11,625 nt of DNA. Origin: Clostridia bacterium (lineage in GTDB: Bacteria; Bacillota; Clostridia; Christensenellales; Borkfalkiaceae). The stretch covers positions 1 through 11,625 of the forward strand of contig JAGBSS010000057.1 in NCBI GenBank assembly GCA_017631725.1, read 5' to 3'. Each line of letters starts with the position of its first letter. The first letter of the stretch is position 1. The translations under genes and the position numbers were made by a program. A model generated the notes under the pieces. That model was not told where the DNA came from. It worked only from the letters and a program-made list of their open reading frames with translations, and made no database searches. Shown piece by piece: positions 1 through 8,474 of the stretch.

Positions 1-2094
1 TATTTTAGATAAAATACTTTTTGCCGTGGTGAAAGAAGATAAATATCTTATATCATCAAAATATTCTTTAAACTGCTTTAGTTTACAAGATAAATCATCG
101 TTAGCGTTTTCTATATAAAATTTAAAGCATTTATAAAACCCTTCAGGCCTAGATAACTGCTTTTCGTTTTTATTAAATAAAGAGATTTTTGCTAACTCTT
201 CATCTGTCAAAAGTCCTATTGGACTTTTTAAAACGGCAACTAAAGGTATGTCTTGAGAAAAGCAAGAAATAAGTTCTAAAACAGATAAAAGAATTTTAAT
301 TTCTTTATATGCAGTTATATCTTCTTTTGCCGTAGAAACAACGGGTATGCCGTGGGCAGAAAGTTCTGCAATAACGTTAGAAACAAATTCTCCCCCACGA
401 TTTCTCGTTAAAACAGCAATATCACTATAAGTGACAGGCTTAAAAGTTTTTTCTTTAAAATCGTAATATTCGTTTAAAATTTCTTGGTCTATAATTTTTT
501 TAATCATTGCCCCCGTTGCAGAAAAAGTTTCTTCTTGCGATTTAGAATATTCTTCTAAAACGTCGTAAATTCTTGGAGTTTCAAACTCTTTTTCCTTTTT
601 TTCCGTGGGAATTAAAATAAATTCCGCCCTTCCATCTTTTCCTTCTGGATAAACACCGCCGGCAGTTAATTCTGCATTGCCAGAATAATTAAACCCGTAA
701 ACTTCCCCTTCCATACAATAGTTGAAAACTTGGTTTACCATATCTATAACCTTTTTGCTAGAACGGAAGTTATAGTTAAGGGAAATTGCCTGTCCTTCTA
801 CCTTTTGCATAGTGTTATATTTTTCTTCAAAAAAGTCTGACCTGCACCCACGGAATCCGTAAATGCTTTGTTTAACGTCGCCAACCATAAAAAGATTATC
901 TCTTGAAATTTGTTGGGCAAGTTTTTCTTGAACGTCGTTTACGTCTTGATATTCATCTATGCAAATGTAATCGTAAGAATTTTTAATTTCTTCACGAATT
1001 TCCTGATTTTCTAAAACCTTTAAAGTAAAATGCTCTAAATCGTTAAAATCTAAAAGGTTTTCTTCTCTTTTTAAATTAGAATAAATTTTTCTAATATCTC
1101 TAACAAAACCGGTTATAACTTGTGCGTGAATATATAAAGTGTGTAATTTTTCACTTTCTTCTTGGTCAAAACAGGTTTCTCTCACACCTTCTTTGGCAAT
1201 TTTTAAGAAATCGTCTTTTAAACTTAAAAGTTCTTTTCTATATTCGCCAGCATCCCCTTTGGGGTTGTATTTAGGTGCTAAAATTCTAAAAGATTTCCTT
1301 TCACTTAAAGGTGTAAGGCTTAAAAATTGGTCTATTTCCTTTAAAACTTCTTGACTATATTCTACTAATAAAGGCTCGTTTAATTCTTCTAATTTTTTTT
1401 GTAAATTTAAAATATTTTGCTTTATTACGCTTGCAGAATTATTATATTCTTGTTTTTGCCTTTCTAAGAGATTTAAATAATACTCTTGAGAATACTTATT
1501 AACAGATTTTTCTAAAATTTCTTCTGGGTTTGCGTGCCCTTGAGCAAAATCGTATAATTCTATTAAAAGTTCTTTTAAAATGGCATCGCTTCTCTTTTTT
1601 AAATGGCGTTTTATAACCATTAAAACGTTTGCATCTTTTTCTTTATACGCCTTTGACAAAACGGAATCTACCGCTTGACATAAAAGTGTAAAAGCACGGT
1701 CTTCTGCTGCGATTTTAAAGTCTGGACTAACGCCTGCAACGTAAAAATATCTCTTAAGAGTTTTAGAACAAAAAGTATGTATTGTAGAAATATCCGAAGT
1801 AAAAACACCATCTATTTGTTCAACTAAACGTTGGTCTTTGCTCTCTTTATATTCTTTTAAAAGTTCTTCGTATAACTTTCTTTTCATATCTGCCGCAGCA
1901 GACTCGGTAAAAGTGGTTGCCAAAATTCTGTCAACCGACGTTTTATTTTCTGCAATTAAACGAACAAGCCTGTTTATCATAACAAAAGTCTTTCCGCTAC
2001 CTGCAGATGCGGAAATTATTAAATTGCCATTTTCGTGCGAAATACATTGGCGTTGTTCTGGCTTTAAATTTAAAGAATTTATTCTACTTGACAT
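1..2094 (-). CDS. addA: ATP-dependent helicase/nuclease subunit A (AddA), N-terminal 698 residues, cut by the left edge
   Basis: AddA is the motor and nuclease subunit of the AddAB complex, which unwinds and resects double-strand DNA ends for RecA-dependent repair in the cytoplasm. Reading the minus strand from the ATG at 2094 gives an open frame to base 1 with no stop. It shows UvrD/Rep (SF1) motifs in order: Walker A ASAGSGKT (residues 29-36), TTFTESAAADMK near 60, STIHTFC near 103, LLDFNDLEHF before Walker B, Walker B CIDEYQD (D380, E381), and VGDVKQSIYGFR (404-415). AddA proteins are usually about 1,200 residues, so the C-terminal third with the nuclease domain lies outside the window. 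The start is supported by AAAGGGG six bases upstream. The ATG sits inside the last codons of addB (11-nt overlap), so the pair is co-transcribed and probably translationally coupled. Identification is firm; only completeness is unknown. Confidence 0.96.
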   Translation of the reverse strand, partial: MSSRINSLNLKPEQRQCISHENGNLIISASAGSGKTFVMINRLVRLIAENKTSVDRILATTFTESAAADMKRKLYEELLKEYKESKDQRLVEQIDGVFTSDISTIHTFCSKTLKRYFYVAGVSPDFKIAAEDRAFTLLCQAVDSVLSKAYKEKDANVLMVIKRHLKKRSDAILKELLIELYDFAQGHANPEEILEKSVNKYSQEYYLNLLERQKQEYNNSASVIKQNILNLQKKLEELNEPLLVEYSQEVLKEIDQFLSLTPLSERKSFRILAPKYNPKGDAGEYRKELLSLKDDFLKIAKEGVRETCFDQEESEKLHTLYIHAQVITGFVRDIRKIYSNLKREENLLDFNDLEHFTLKVLENQEIREEIKNSYDYICIDEYQDVNDVQEKLAQQISRDNLFMVGDVKQSIYGFRGCRSDFFEEKYNTMQKVEGQAISLNYNFRSSKKVIDMVNQVFNYCMEGEVYGFNYSGNAELTAGGVYPEGKDGRAEFILIPTEKKEKEFETPRIYDVLEEYSKSQEETFSATGAMIKKIIDQEILNEYYDFKEKTFKPVTYSDIAVLTRNRGGEFVSNVIAELSAHGIPVVSTAKEDITAYKEIKILLSVLELISCFSQDIPLVAVLKSPIGLLTDEELAKISLFNKNEKQLSRPEGFYKCFKFYIENANDDLSCKLKQFKEYFDDIRYLSSFTTAKSILSKI

Positions 2095-5000
2095 TTTTAG
2101 CCCCTTTAACAGATTCTAAAATAACGTTTGTGTCCACTTCTTTAACCTTTCTTTCAAAAAGATTATTTTCGCATATAGCCGTGTATGGACAATATTCGCA
2201 ACTTTTTTCTAATGGTGAAGAAACTATAACCCCTTGCGAAATTCGCTCCATTGCCTTTTCCGAAATTGTTTTTGCATAGGAAATATACGCAGAAAGTTCT
2301 TCTTCGGAAAAAGCACCTAAAAGTTCTTCCCCTTTAATGGTGACAGGTACAACGTCTGACCTGTTAAACTCTTTAAATGCTAAATCTTGGGCAATAATTG
2401 TTTCTTTGCTTGCAAGTGTTTTGCCAATCATAGAATTTTTATTAGGTTTTTCGTTGTCGTAATTAGATTGATCTACAGGCTGATAATAAACGCCTGCAAG
2501 TTTTAGTTCCCCCGCCGCTAAAGCGTATAAAAATAGTTGCAATTTTCTACCTATAAACAACTCCTTTTCTTCAATTGAAGGAGTTCCCGTTTTATAGTCG
2601 ATAATTCTAACGTAATCTTGATATTTATCTATTCTATCTACCTTGCCAACAAGTTTTGCGTTATTTCCAATTTCAAAATTAAACCCTGCTTCTGTTTTAA
2701 AAGGCTTAAATAATGAATTGTCTATATCGCTTTTAACTTTATAGCAAAAACCTTTAACTTCTGATATTATGCTTGCAAGTTTAAAATCTAAACTTTCATC
2801 TTGGCTTAAAAAGTCGTAATTTTTAACCTTTTTAATTTCTTCTATAATTTTTTCAACAAGCGTATCACTATCTTGTTTATTATTTACTTGACAAGTTTTG
2901 TCAATAAACACTTCTTTAACGTATTTGTCTAAAACGTTATGCTCAAACGTACCAATAAAAAGGCTATCCACTTGCCCCTGTTTTCTTGGTTCTAAACCAA
3001 GCCCTTTAGATAAAAAGGCTCTGTATGGGCAAGCATAAAATTCTTCTATAACGGTTGGAGAAGACTGATTAAACGCAATAATTTCTTTATTATCGTTTAA
3101 AGCAATTTTAACTTCTCTCTCACTTGCCCTTTCAATATCGTTAAAATTAAAGGTATCTTTATTTGCCTTATAAAAGGTTGCGGGAATAGTAAAATCATCT
3201 TCAACTCCATCTACAAAGTTAGACGTGCTTTTTGCAAAGGTAAGTAGCCCCTGATTAAAAGAATAATACCCATCTAAATTAAAATGGCATTGACTATCAA
3301 AAAGCGCTTCCGCATTAAAAATTATACGGCTTTTTTCACAAAAATCGCCACTTAAATTGGTTGTTGGGCAACTTAAATACAACTCTAAATCAAACGCGGA
3401 TAAAGCCATTGCCGTTTCTTCTTTAGCACGTTTGTTAACGTGCCTTATTTTAGGCTCTATAATAACCCCACCGCTTAAAAGTTTGTTTATGTCCGAATCG
3501 GTTAAAAGGGCCACGTCTTCTTTAATGGTTGGAACGTTAGAATTTAAATTAGGAGCAAATAAATATTTAGCATTAAGCAAAGAAGTGTTTTTATAAAGCC
3601 CTACAAAAACGGCATCGTAATATTGTGGAATAACTGAAAGTTCGCCTGCAAGCACGCCACTTAAAAATATGTCTTTAGTTTCTTTTACCGAAAGGTTTTC
3701 CCCTTTTAAGATAAACTGCATATCTTGTAAAAGTTTTAAGACAAAATCGTAAACCTGCTCGTTTACAGCACACTCTATTTTTGCCCCTTTTTCAGAAAGC
3801 ATCTTTGCGTGAAGAGTTAATTTTTCCTTTACGTTTAATTTTTCTATTAACCCTAAAATAGAAAAATTCTCAAAATATTTTACTGCGTTAACTCTAACTT
3901 CTTCAGGAACGGCAATTTCACTTTCATCACCATAGATAAAAGGAGAATTAAATCTTGAAAAGTTTACGTTGTATTTTAAAACGTAATTTTCAAAAGCATC
4001 GGCTTTTTCCCTGTCTAAAGTGACAAGCGGATTTTTAACAAAGGTTAAAAAAGCATCTCTTTCAAGATTTTTTTGTACCGACGTTAAATATGAAATTACC
4101 AATTTAACTAAAGGGTGAGAAATAACTTGCTTTTTCTCATCAATAAAAAACGGAATTTCTAACCTTGTGAAAATTTCTTTAATAATTTCCGAATATTCTT
4201 CTAAAGAACTTAAGCAGATTGTAAAATCTAAATACCTTGCGTTGTTTTCTAATATCTTTTGCTTAATTTTTTCTGCAATAAACTCTATTTCTTGATATGG
4301 AGAACTTGGACTAAAAATTTTAACCTTGTCCGTTTTAAACTTTTCTTCTTTTATAACAAGGTTAAACGTTTCCTTTAAAATCAATTTAGATTCGGCATTG
4401 CCGTTAGATGCATACTCTTTTTTAACAACGTTAATGCCTAAATCTTTGGCTATTTCCATAAACGAAATAGAAGTTTCGTTTAAATAAACAGAACTATCTC
4501 CCCCAGATAAAATGGCTGTGACGCTTTTTGCTTTTTTTAATAATACCTTTACAATAGACCTTGCTTGCGCCGTCCAAGAAGAATAGCCAACCAAGTACAC
4601 GTCTGTATTTTCTAAACTTTGGTCGTTTTCTAAAAGTTCAGGCAAAAGGGATAGTAAAGAGCCTTGGTCAAACAGTCCCTTTTCTTGTAAAAACTTTTCA
4701 TAGCCAGAAAAAACAGTGGCAATATCAATAATTTTATTTTTTAAAACGCCCGTTAAGTTTTTAGATGCGTTTATTAAGTCGCTTGGTGTAACCTTGGCAC
4801 TTTTTAACTGAATTATAAGTTCGTATAAAGTAGGTGCAAGCATATTTTTGCTTGGCGATAAAGAAATAAGGTTGCTGTATGATAAAACGTATTTAACCGC
4901 CATTGCACTACCTTCTTTAGAAAGGCTTTCGTTTTTAGTGCCAAATTTTTTTAGATATTTGCCAAAAGAATAAACGTCTGTATTAAAAGTACCTTTAAAG

Positions 5001-5161
5001 ATAGAGCAAATTACGCTTTCTGCCATTAAAGATGCCTTTTCTTCACAAAATACCAAATTTCTTCCGGAAATAGAGTTAACTTTACCCTTTAGTTCGTTAA
5101 TTAAACAAGGGAAAGCATCTGCATAACGTTCAGTTTTAATAATGGTTGTAAAAGTATTCAT
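2084..5161 (-). CDS. addB: ATP-dependent helicase/nuclease subunit B (AddB)
   Basis: AddB is the second subunit of the AddAB helicase-nuclease; in this family it recognises Chi-type sequences and cuts one DNA strand. The 1,025-residue product carries the family's C-terminal nuclease: H741 (GTFEH), D842 (KVDRID) and D855-Y-K857 (IDYKTG) of a PD-(D/E)XK site. It also has the four cysteines of the AddB iron-sulfur clasp: C711 (FYACPYR) far from C988, C991 and C997 (CX2CX5C). The N-terminus is unusual. Family members such as Bacillus AddB begin with a GxxGSGKT loop, whereas here residues 1-33 have no glycine-rich loop and the recognisable fold resumes at RNLVFCEE (34-41). This resembles the RexB type, which is reported to lack the Walker A motif. 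The length is slightly below the usual 1,100-1,200, consistent with a trimmed N-terminus. No Shine-Dalgarno precedes the ATG; a -10 box six bases upstream predicts a leaderless mRNA. It is the first gene of the addBA operon. Confidence 0.93.
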   Translation of the reverse strand: MNTFTTIIKTERYADAFPCLINELKGKVNSISGRNLVFCEEKASLMAESVICSIFKGTFNTDVYSFGKYLKKFGTKNESLSKEGSAMAVKYVLSYSNLISLSPSKNMLAPTLYELIIQLKSAKVTPSDLINASKNLTGVLKNKIIDIATVFSGYEKFLQEKGLFDQGSLLSLLPELLENDQSLENTDVYLVGYSSWTAQARSIVKVLLKKAKSVTAILSGGDSSVYLNETSISFMEIAKDLGINVVKKEYASNGNAESKLILKETFNLVIKEEKFKTDKVKIFSPSSPYQEIEFIAEKIKQKILENNARYLDFTICLSSLEEYSEIIKEIFTRLEIPFFIDEKKQVISHPLVKLVISYLTSVQKNLERDAFLTFVKNPLVTLDREKADAFENYVLKYNVNFSRFNSPFIYGDESEIAVPEEVRVNAVKYFENFSILGLIEKLNVKEKLTLHAKMLSEKGAKIECAVNEQVYDFVLKLLQDMQFILKGENLSVKETKDIFLSGVLAGELSVIPQYYDAVFVGLYKNTSLLNAKYLFAPNLNSNVPTIKEDVALLTDSDINKLLSGGVIIEPKIRHVNKRAKEETAMALSAFDLELYLSCPTTNLSGDFCEKSRIIFNAEALFDSQCHFNLDGYYSFNQGLLTFAKSTSNFVDGVEDDFTIPATFYKANKDTFNFNDIERASEREVKIALNDNKEIIAFNQSSPTVIEEFYACPYRAFLSKGLGLEPRKQGQVDSLFIGTFEHNVLDKYVKEVFIDKTCQVNNKQDSDTLVEKIIEEIKKVKNYDFLSQDESLDFKLASIISEVKGFCYKVKSDIDNSLFKPFKTEAGFNFEIGNNAKLVGKVDRIDKYQDYVRIIDYKTGTPSIEEKELFIGRKLQLFLYALAAGELKLAGVYYQPVDQSNYDNEKPNKNSMIGKTLASKETIIAQDLAFKEFNRSDVVPVTIKGEELLGAFSEEELSAYISYAKTISEKAMERISQGVIVSSPLEKSCEYCPYTAICENNLFERKVKEVDTNVILESVKGAKNVK

Positions 5162-5167
5162 ATTTTA

Positions 5168-5196
5168 ATTATACCACATATATTTCAAATTTAAAG
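5168..5196 (-). promoter_or_regulatory. addB promoter, extended -10, predicted leaderless
   Basis: On the minus strand TGG-TATAAT (TATAAT complement at 5168-5173) is a perfect extended -10 box. Only six bases (TAAAAT) separate it from the addB ATG, so the expected transcription start falls on the A of the start codon at 5161. The -35 region at the 17-bp spacing (CTTTAA, 5191-5196) is poor, as is common for extended -10 promoters. The box and spacing are visible; the start site is inferred. Confidence 0.7.
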
Positions 5197-5211
5197 TTCT
5201 TTTGCATATGA

Positions 5212-5240
5212 TTGACAAAAAATTTTATTTATGCTATATT
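5212..5240 (+). promoter_or_regulatory. Sigma-A-type promoter of the lipoprotein gene
   Basis: TTGACA (5212-5217), a 17-bp spacer and TATATT (5235-5240) preceded by TGC form a near-consensus housekeeping promoter with an extended -10. The predicted start is near 5247, giving a leader of about 15 nt that still holds the AGGA ribosome site (5251-5254) of the gene at 5262. It lies back to back with the addB promoter; the two -35 regions are about 15 bp apart. Confidence 0.85.
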
Positions 5241-5261
5241 ACCTTGGAAAAGGATAATGTT

Positions 5262-6314
5262 ATGAAAAAGAAAATTTTATTAATTTTATTAGCAATTTGT
5301 ATGCTTGCAACTGCAACCGGTTGTAGTTGCACAGGCACGGTAAGTTTAGATTTTTCTTCTGGTTGGAACGAAAGTGTTCAAATTGGTTATAGCGAAACAT
5401 TAACTTACAAAGGCATTTATAACCCAAGTTATTCTGATTTAGAGTTTTCTTACGCTAAAAGTGACAAATTAACAGATGACGTTGTAGTTTTAAATAATCA
5501 AACTTACACAAACGCTACCTACGTTGTTAAGACAGAAGTTGTGCCAAAAAATTCTTTCAACCTTGCACAAAGCGACATTTTAGATACTTATAATGGCACT
5601 TATTTAATTAAGGTAAGCACAACCTTCTCTGTAGACGTTAATTTCATTTTAAATAAAACTCAAACGGTTACCGCTAAAGATACTTCTAATTCAGTTGTTT
5701 ACTTGTGCCAAAACACCGATGCTTTTGCTCCAATTTACTCTAAAGCGGAAAGTAAGTCTACCATTTTAACGGTAAGCAACAATTACGCAAGCACCGCTTT
5801 AAGCCAAACCTATAGCGAGTTTACTTACAACCTTAAAAAATATACGGCAAAAACTTCTGCTTATTTAGATGGCGAGTTAACTTTAGAAACGGAAAAAACC
5901 TATAAATATACCCAAGGCGAAATTATAGATAACAATGCATTATTGTTTGTTTTAAGAAATGTAGAATTACCTGTAGAGAATTCTCGCTCCTTTAAAATTC
6001 CAGCCCTTGCCTTTAGAGGCAAAACAAAAAATGCAGGGGTAAAAAGTTTAGCCGAAAAAGAAATTCCACTTGCTTTTGGCATTAACGGGGCAGACGTTAA
6101 CGTAAAAACCAACTGCTATCAAATTGGTTTTTCTGGAACACAATCTGGCATTTCTAAACTTTGCTATTACCAAACCGAACAAGCCAAAAATGCAGATAAC
6201 AGCACGGCTATTTTAGACCGTAATTATTTAATAAGGTTTATCGAAATTTTACCTGTTTATGGCGATTATGGTATGCAAGGCTCACTTGTGTTTAACCTTT
6301 CTAACATAGCATAA
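5262..6314 (+). CDS. Unrecognised secreted lipoprotein
   Basis: I do not recognise the family. The 350-residue product starts with a lipoprotein signal peptide: MKKK, a hydrophobic core (residues 5-15), and ATG-C with the lipidation cysteine at C21, so it should be anchored on the outer face of the membrane. The remainder is rich in Ser, Thr, Asn and Tyr with alternating hydrophobic residues, suggesting a beta-rich extracellular protein. There is no further membrane segment and no catalytic motif I can name. C23, C168, C301 and C315 (approximate) are the few other cysteines. The ATG at 5262 is chosen because AGGA sits seven bases upstream and a strong promoter ends just before it; the frame is open back to an ATG at 5202, but that would put the promoter inside the gene and bury the signal peptide. 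It is monocistronic, with a terminator right after the stop. The function is unknown; a cell-surface or substrate-binding role is only a guess. Confidence 0.85.
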   Translation: MKKKILLILLAICMLATATGCSCTGTVSLDFSSGWNESVQIGYSETLTYKGIYNPSYSDLEFSYAKSDKLTDDVVVLNNQTYTNATYVVKTEVVPKNSFNLAQSDILDTYNGTYLIKVSTTFSVDVNFILNKTQTVTAKDTSNSVVYLCQNTDAFAPIYSKAESKSTILTVSNNYASTALSQTYSEFTYNLKKYTAKTSAYLDGELTLETEKTYKYTQGEIIDNNALLFVLRNVELPVENSRSFKIPALAFRGKTKNAGVKSLAEKEIPLAFGINGADVNVKTNCYQIGFSGTQSGISKLCYYQTEQAKNADNSTAILDRNYLIRFIEILPVYGDYGMQGSLVFNLSNIA

Positions 6315-6332
6315 AACTAAACGAAAAATTAA

Positions 6333-6360
6333 AAAAGCACCGAAAGGTGCTTTTATTTTA
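6333..6360 (+). terminator. Intrinsic terminator of the lipoprotein gene
   Basis: AAAAGCACC (6333-6341), a GAAA tetraloop (6342-6345) and GGTGCTTTT (6346-6354) form a perfect nine-pair stem, followed by ATTTTA. It lies 18 bases after the TAA at 6314, as expected for a rho-independent terminator of the plus-strand gene. Confidence 0.88.
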
Positions 6361-6403
6361 TCCTTTAGTTAAGACACGTTTTGTCATATTTGAAAAAACA
6401 AAT

Positions 6404-6435
6404 AAAAAAACGGCGAAAATTTTCGCCGTTTTTTT
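6404..6435 (-). terminator. Bidirectional terminator after groEL
   Basis: A perfect palindrome, CGGCGAAAA (6411-6419) followed directly by TTTTCGCCG (6420-6428), is flanked by seven A (6404-6410) and seven T (6429-6435). It can therefore form a stem with a U-tract on both strands. It lies ten bases past the groEL stop and separates groEL from the converging lipoprotein gene, where it would also act as a second stop for plus-strand transcripts. Confidence 0.9.
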
Positions 6436-6444
6436 ATCTAAATT

Positions 6445-8070
<1,626 letters not shown>

Positions 8071-8355
8071 CTATTCTACTATTGCTAATATATCGCTTTG
8101 ACGGATAATAGTAAGTTCTTTTCCGTCTAATTTAAATTCAGAGCCTGCGTATTTAGAATAAAGAATTTTGTCGCCTACTTTAACTTGCATTACAACTTCT
8201 TTACCGTCTACCATTCCGCCAGGACCTACTGAAATAACCCTTGCCATCTGTTGCTTTTCTTGTGATGCAGATGGAAGAATAAATCCACTTTTTGTCGTTT
8301 CGGTGTTTTCGATGCTTTCTACTACCACTCTGTCAAATAAAGGTTTTACGTTCAT
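8071..8355 (-). CDS. groES: 10-kDa co-chaperonin GroES
   Basis: GroES is the heptameric lid that closes the GroEL folding chamber. The 94-residue product has the standard layout: MNVKPLFDRVVVE at the N-terminus, the mobile loop that contacts GroEL (TETTKSGFILPSA, about 18-30), ARVISVGPGG (roof loop region) and the YSKYAGSEFKLDGKE strand pair near the C-terminus. AAGGAG sits six bases before the ATG at 8355. It is the first gene of groES-groEL, with a strong promoter and a CIRCE site immediately upstream. Length and sequence are typical; nothing is missing. Confidence 0.98.
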   Translation of the reverse strand: MNVKPLFDRVVVESIENTETTKSGFILPSASQEKQQMARVISVGPGGMVDGKEVVMQVKVGDKILYSKYAGSEFKLDGKELTIIRQSDILAIVE

Positions 8356-8371
8356 TTTTTTCTCCTTAAAA

Positions 8372-8398
8372 TTAGCACTCTAATCATTAAACTGCTAA
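8372..8398 (-). promoter_or_regulatory. CIRCE operator (HrcA binding site), one arm degenerate
   Basis: TTAGCACTC (8372-8380), nine bases, then AACTGCTAA (8390-8398). The first arm is the exact CIRCE consensus; the second should read GAGTGCTAA and differs at two of nine positions. It overlaps the expected groES transcription start (about 8397) and lies in the leader, the standard position for repression of groESL by HrcA. An hrcA gene is not in the window. The site is seen directly; HrcA control is known for this element in Bacillota. Confidence 0.92.
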
Positions 8399-8403
8399 AA
8401 TAT

Positions 8404-8431
8404 ATTATACACGCATAAATTTTATTGTCAA
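8404..8431 (-). promoter_or_regulatory. groESL promoter
   Basis: On the minus strand TTGACA (8426-8431), a 16-bp spacer and TATAAT (8404-8409) are both perfect hexamers. The predicted start near 8397 gives a leader of about 42 nt holding the CIRCE element and AAGGAG. There is no sigma-32-type sequence, which fits sigma-A transcription with HrcA repression. Confidence 0.92.
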
Positions 8432-8474
8432 CTTAAACTGACACATAATTTGCAATTTTTTTGTCGATTAATTT

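Noticed and set aside
5202..5261. An upstream ATG would extend the lipoprotein by 20 residues
   Set aside because: The extension spans the -35 and -10 boxes, has no ribosome site, and would put charged residues before the signal peptide. The ATG at 5262 has AGGA at the right distance.
6361..6403. Possible regulatory RNA between the two terminators, including a GACA-N5-TGTC repeat
   Set aside because: Four-base arms are expected by chance, no promoter is seen, and the 43 bases are simply spacer.
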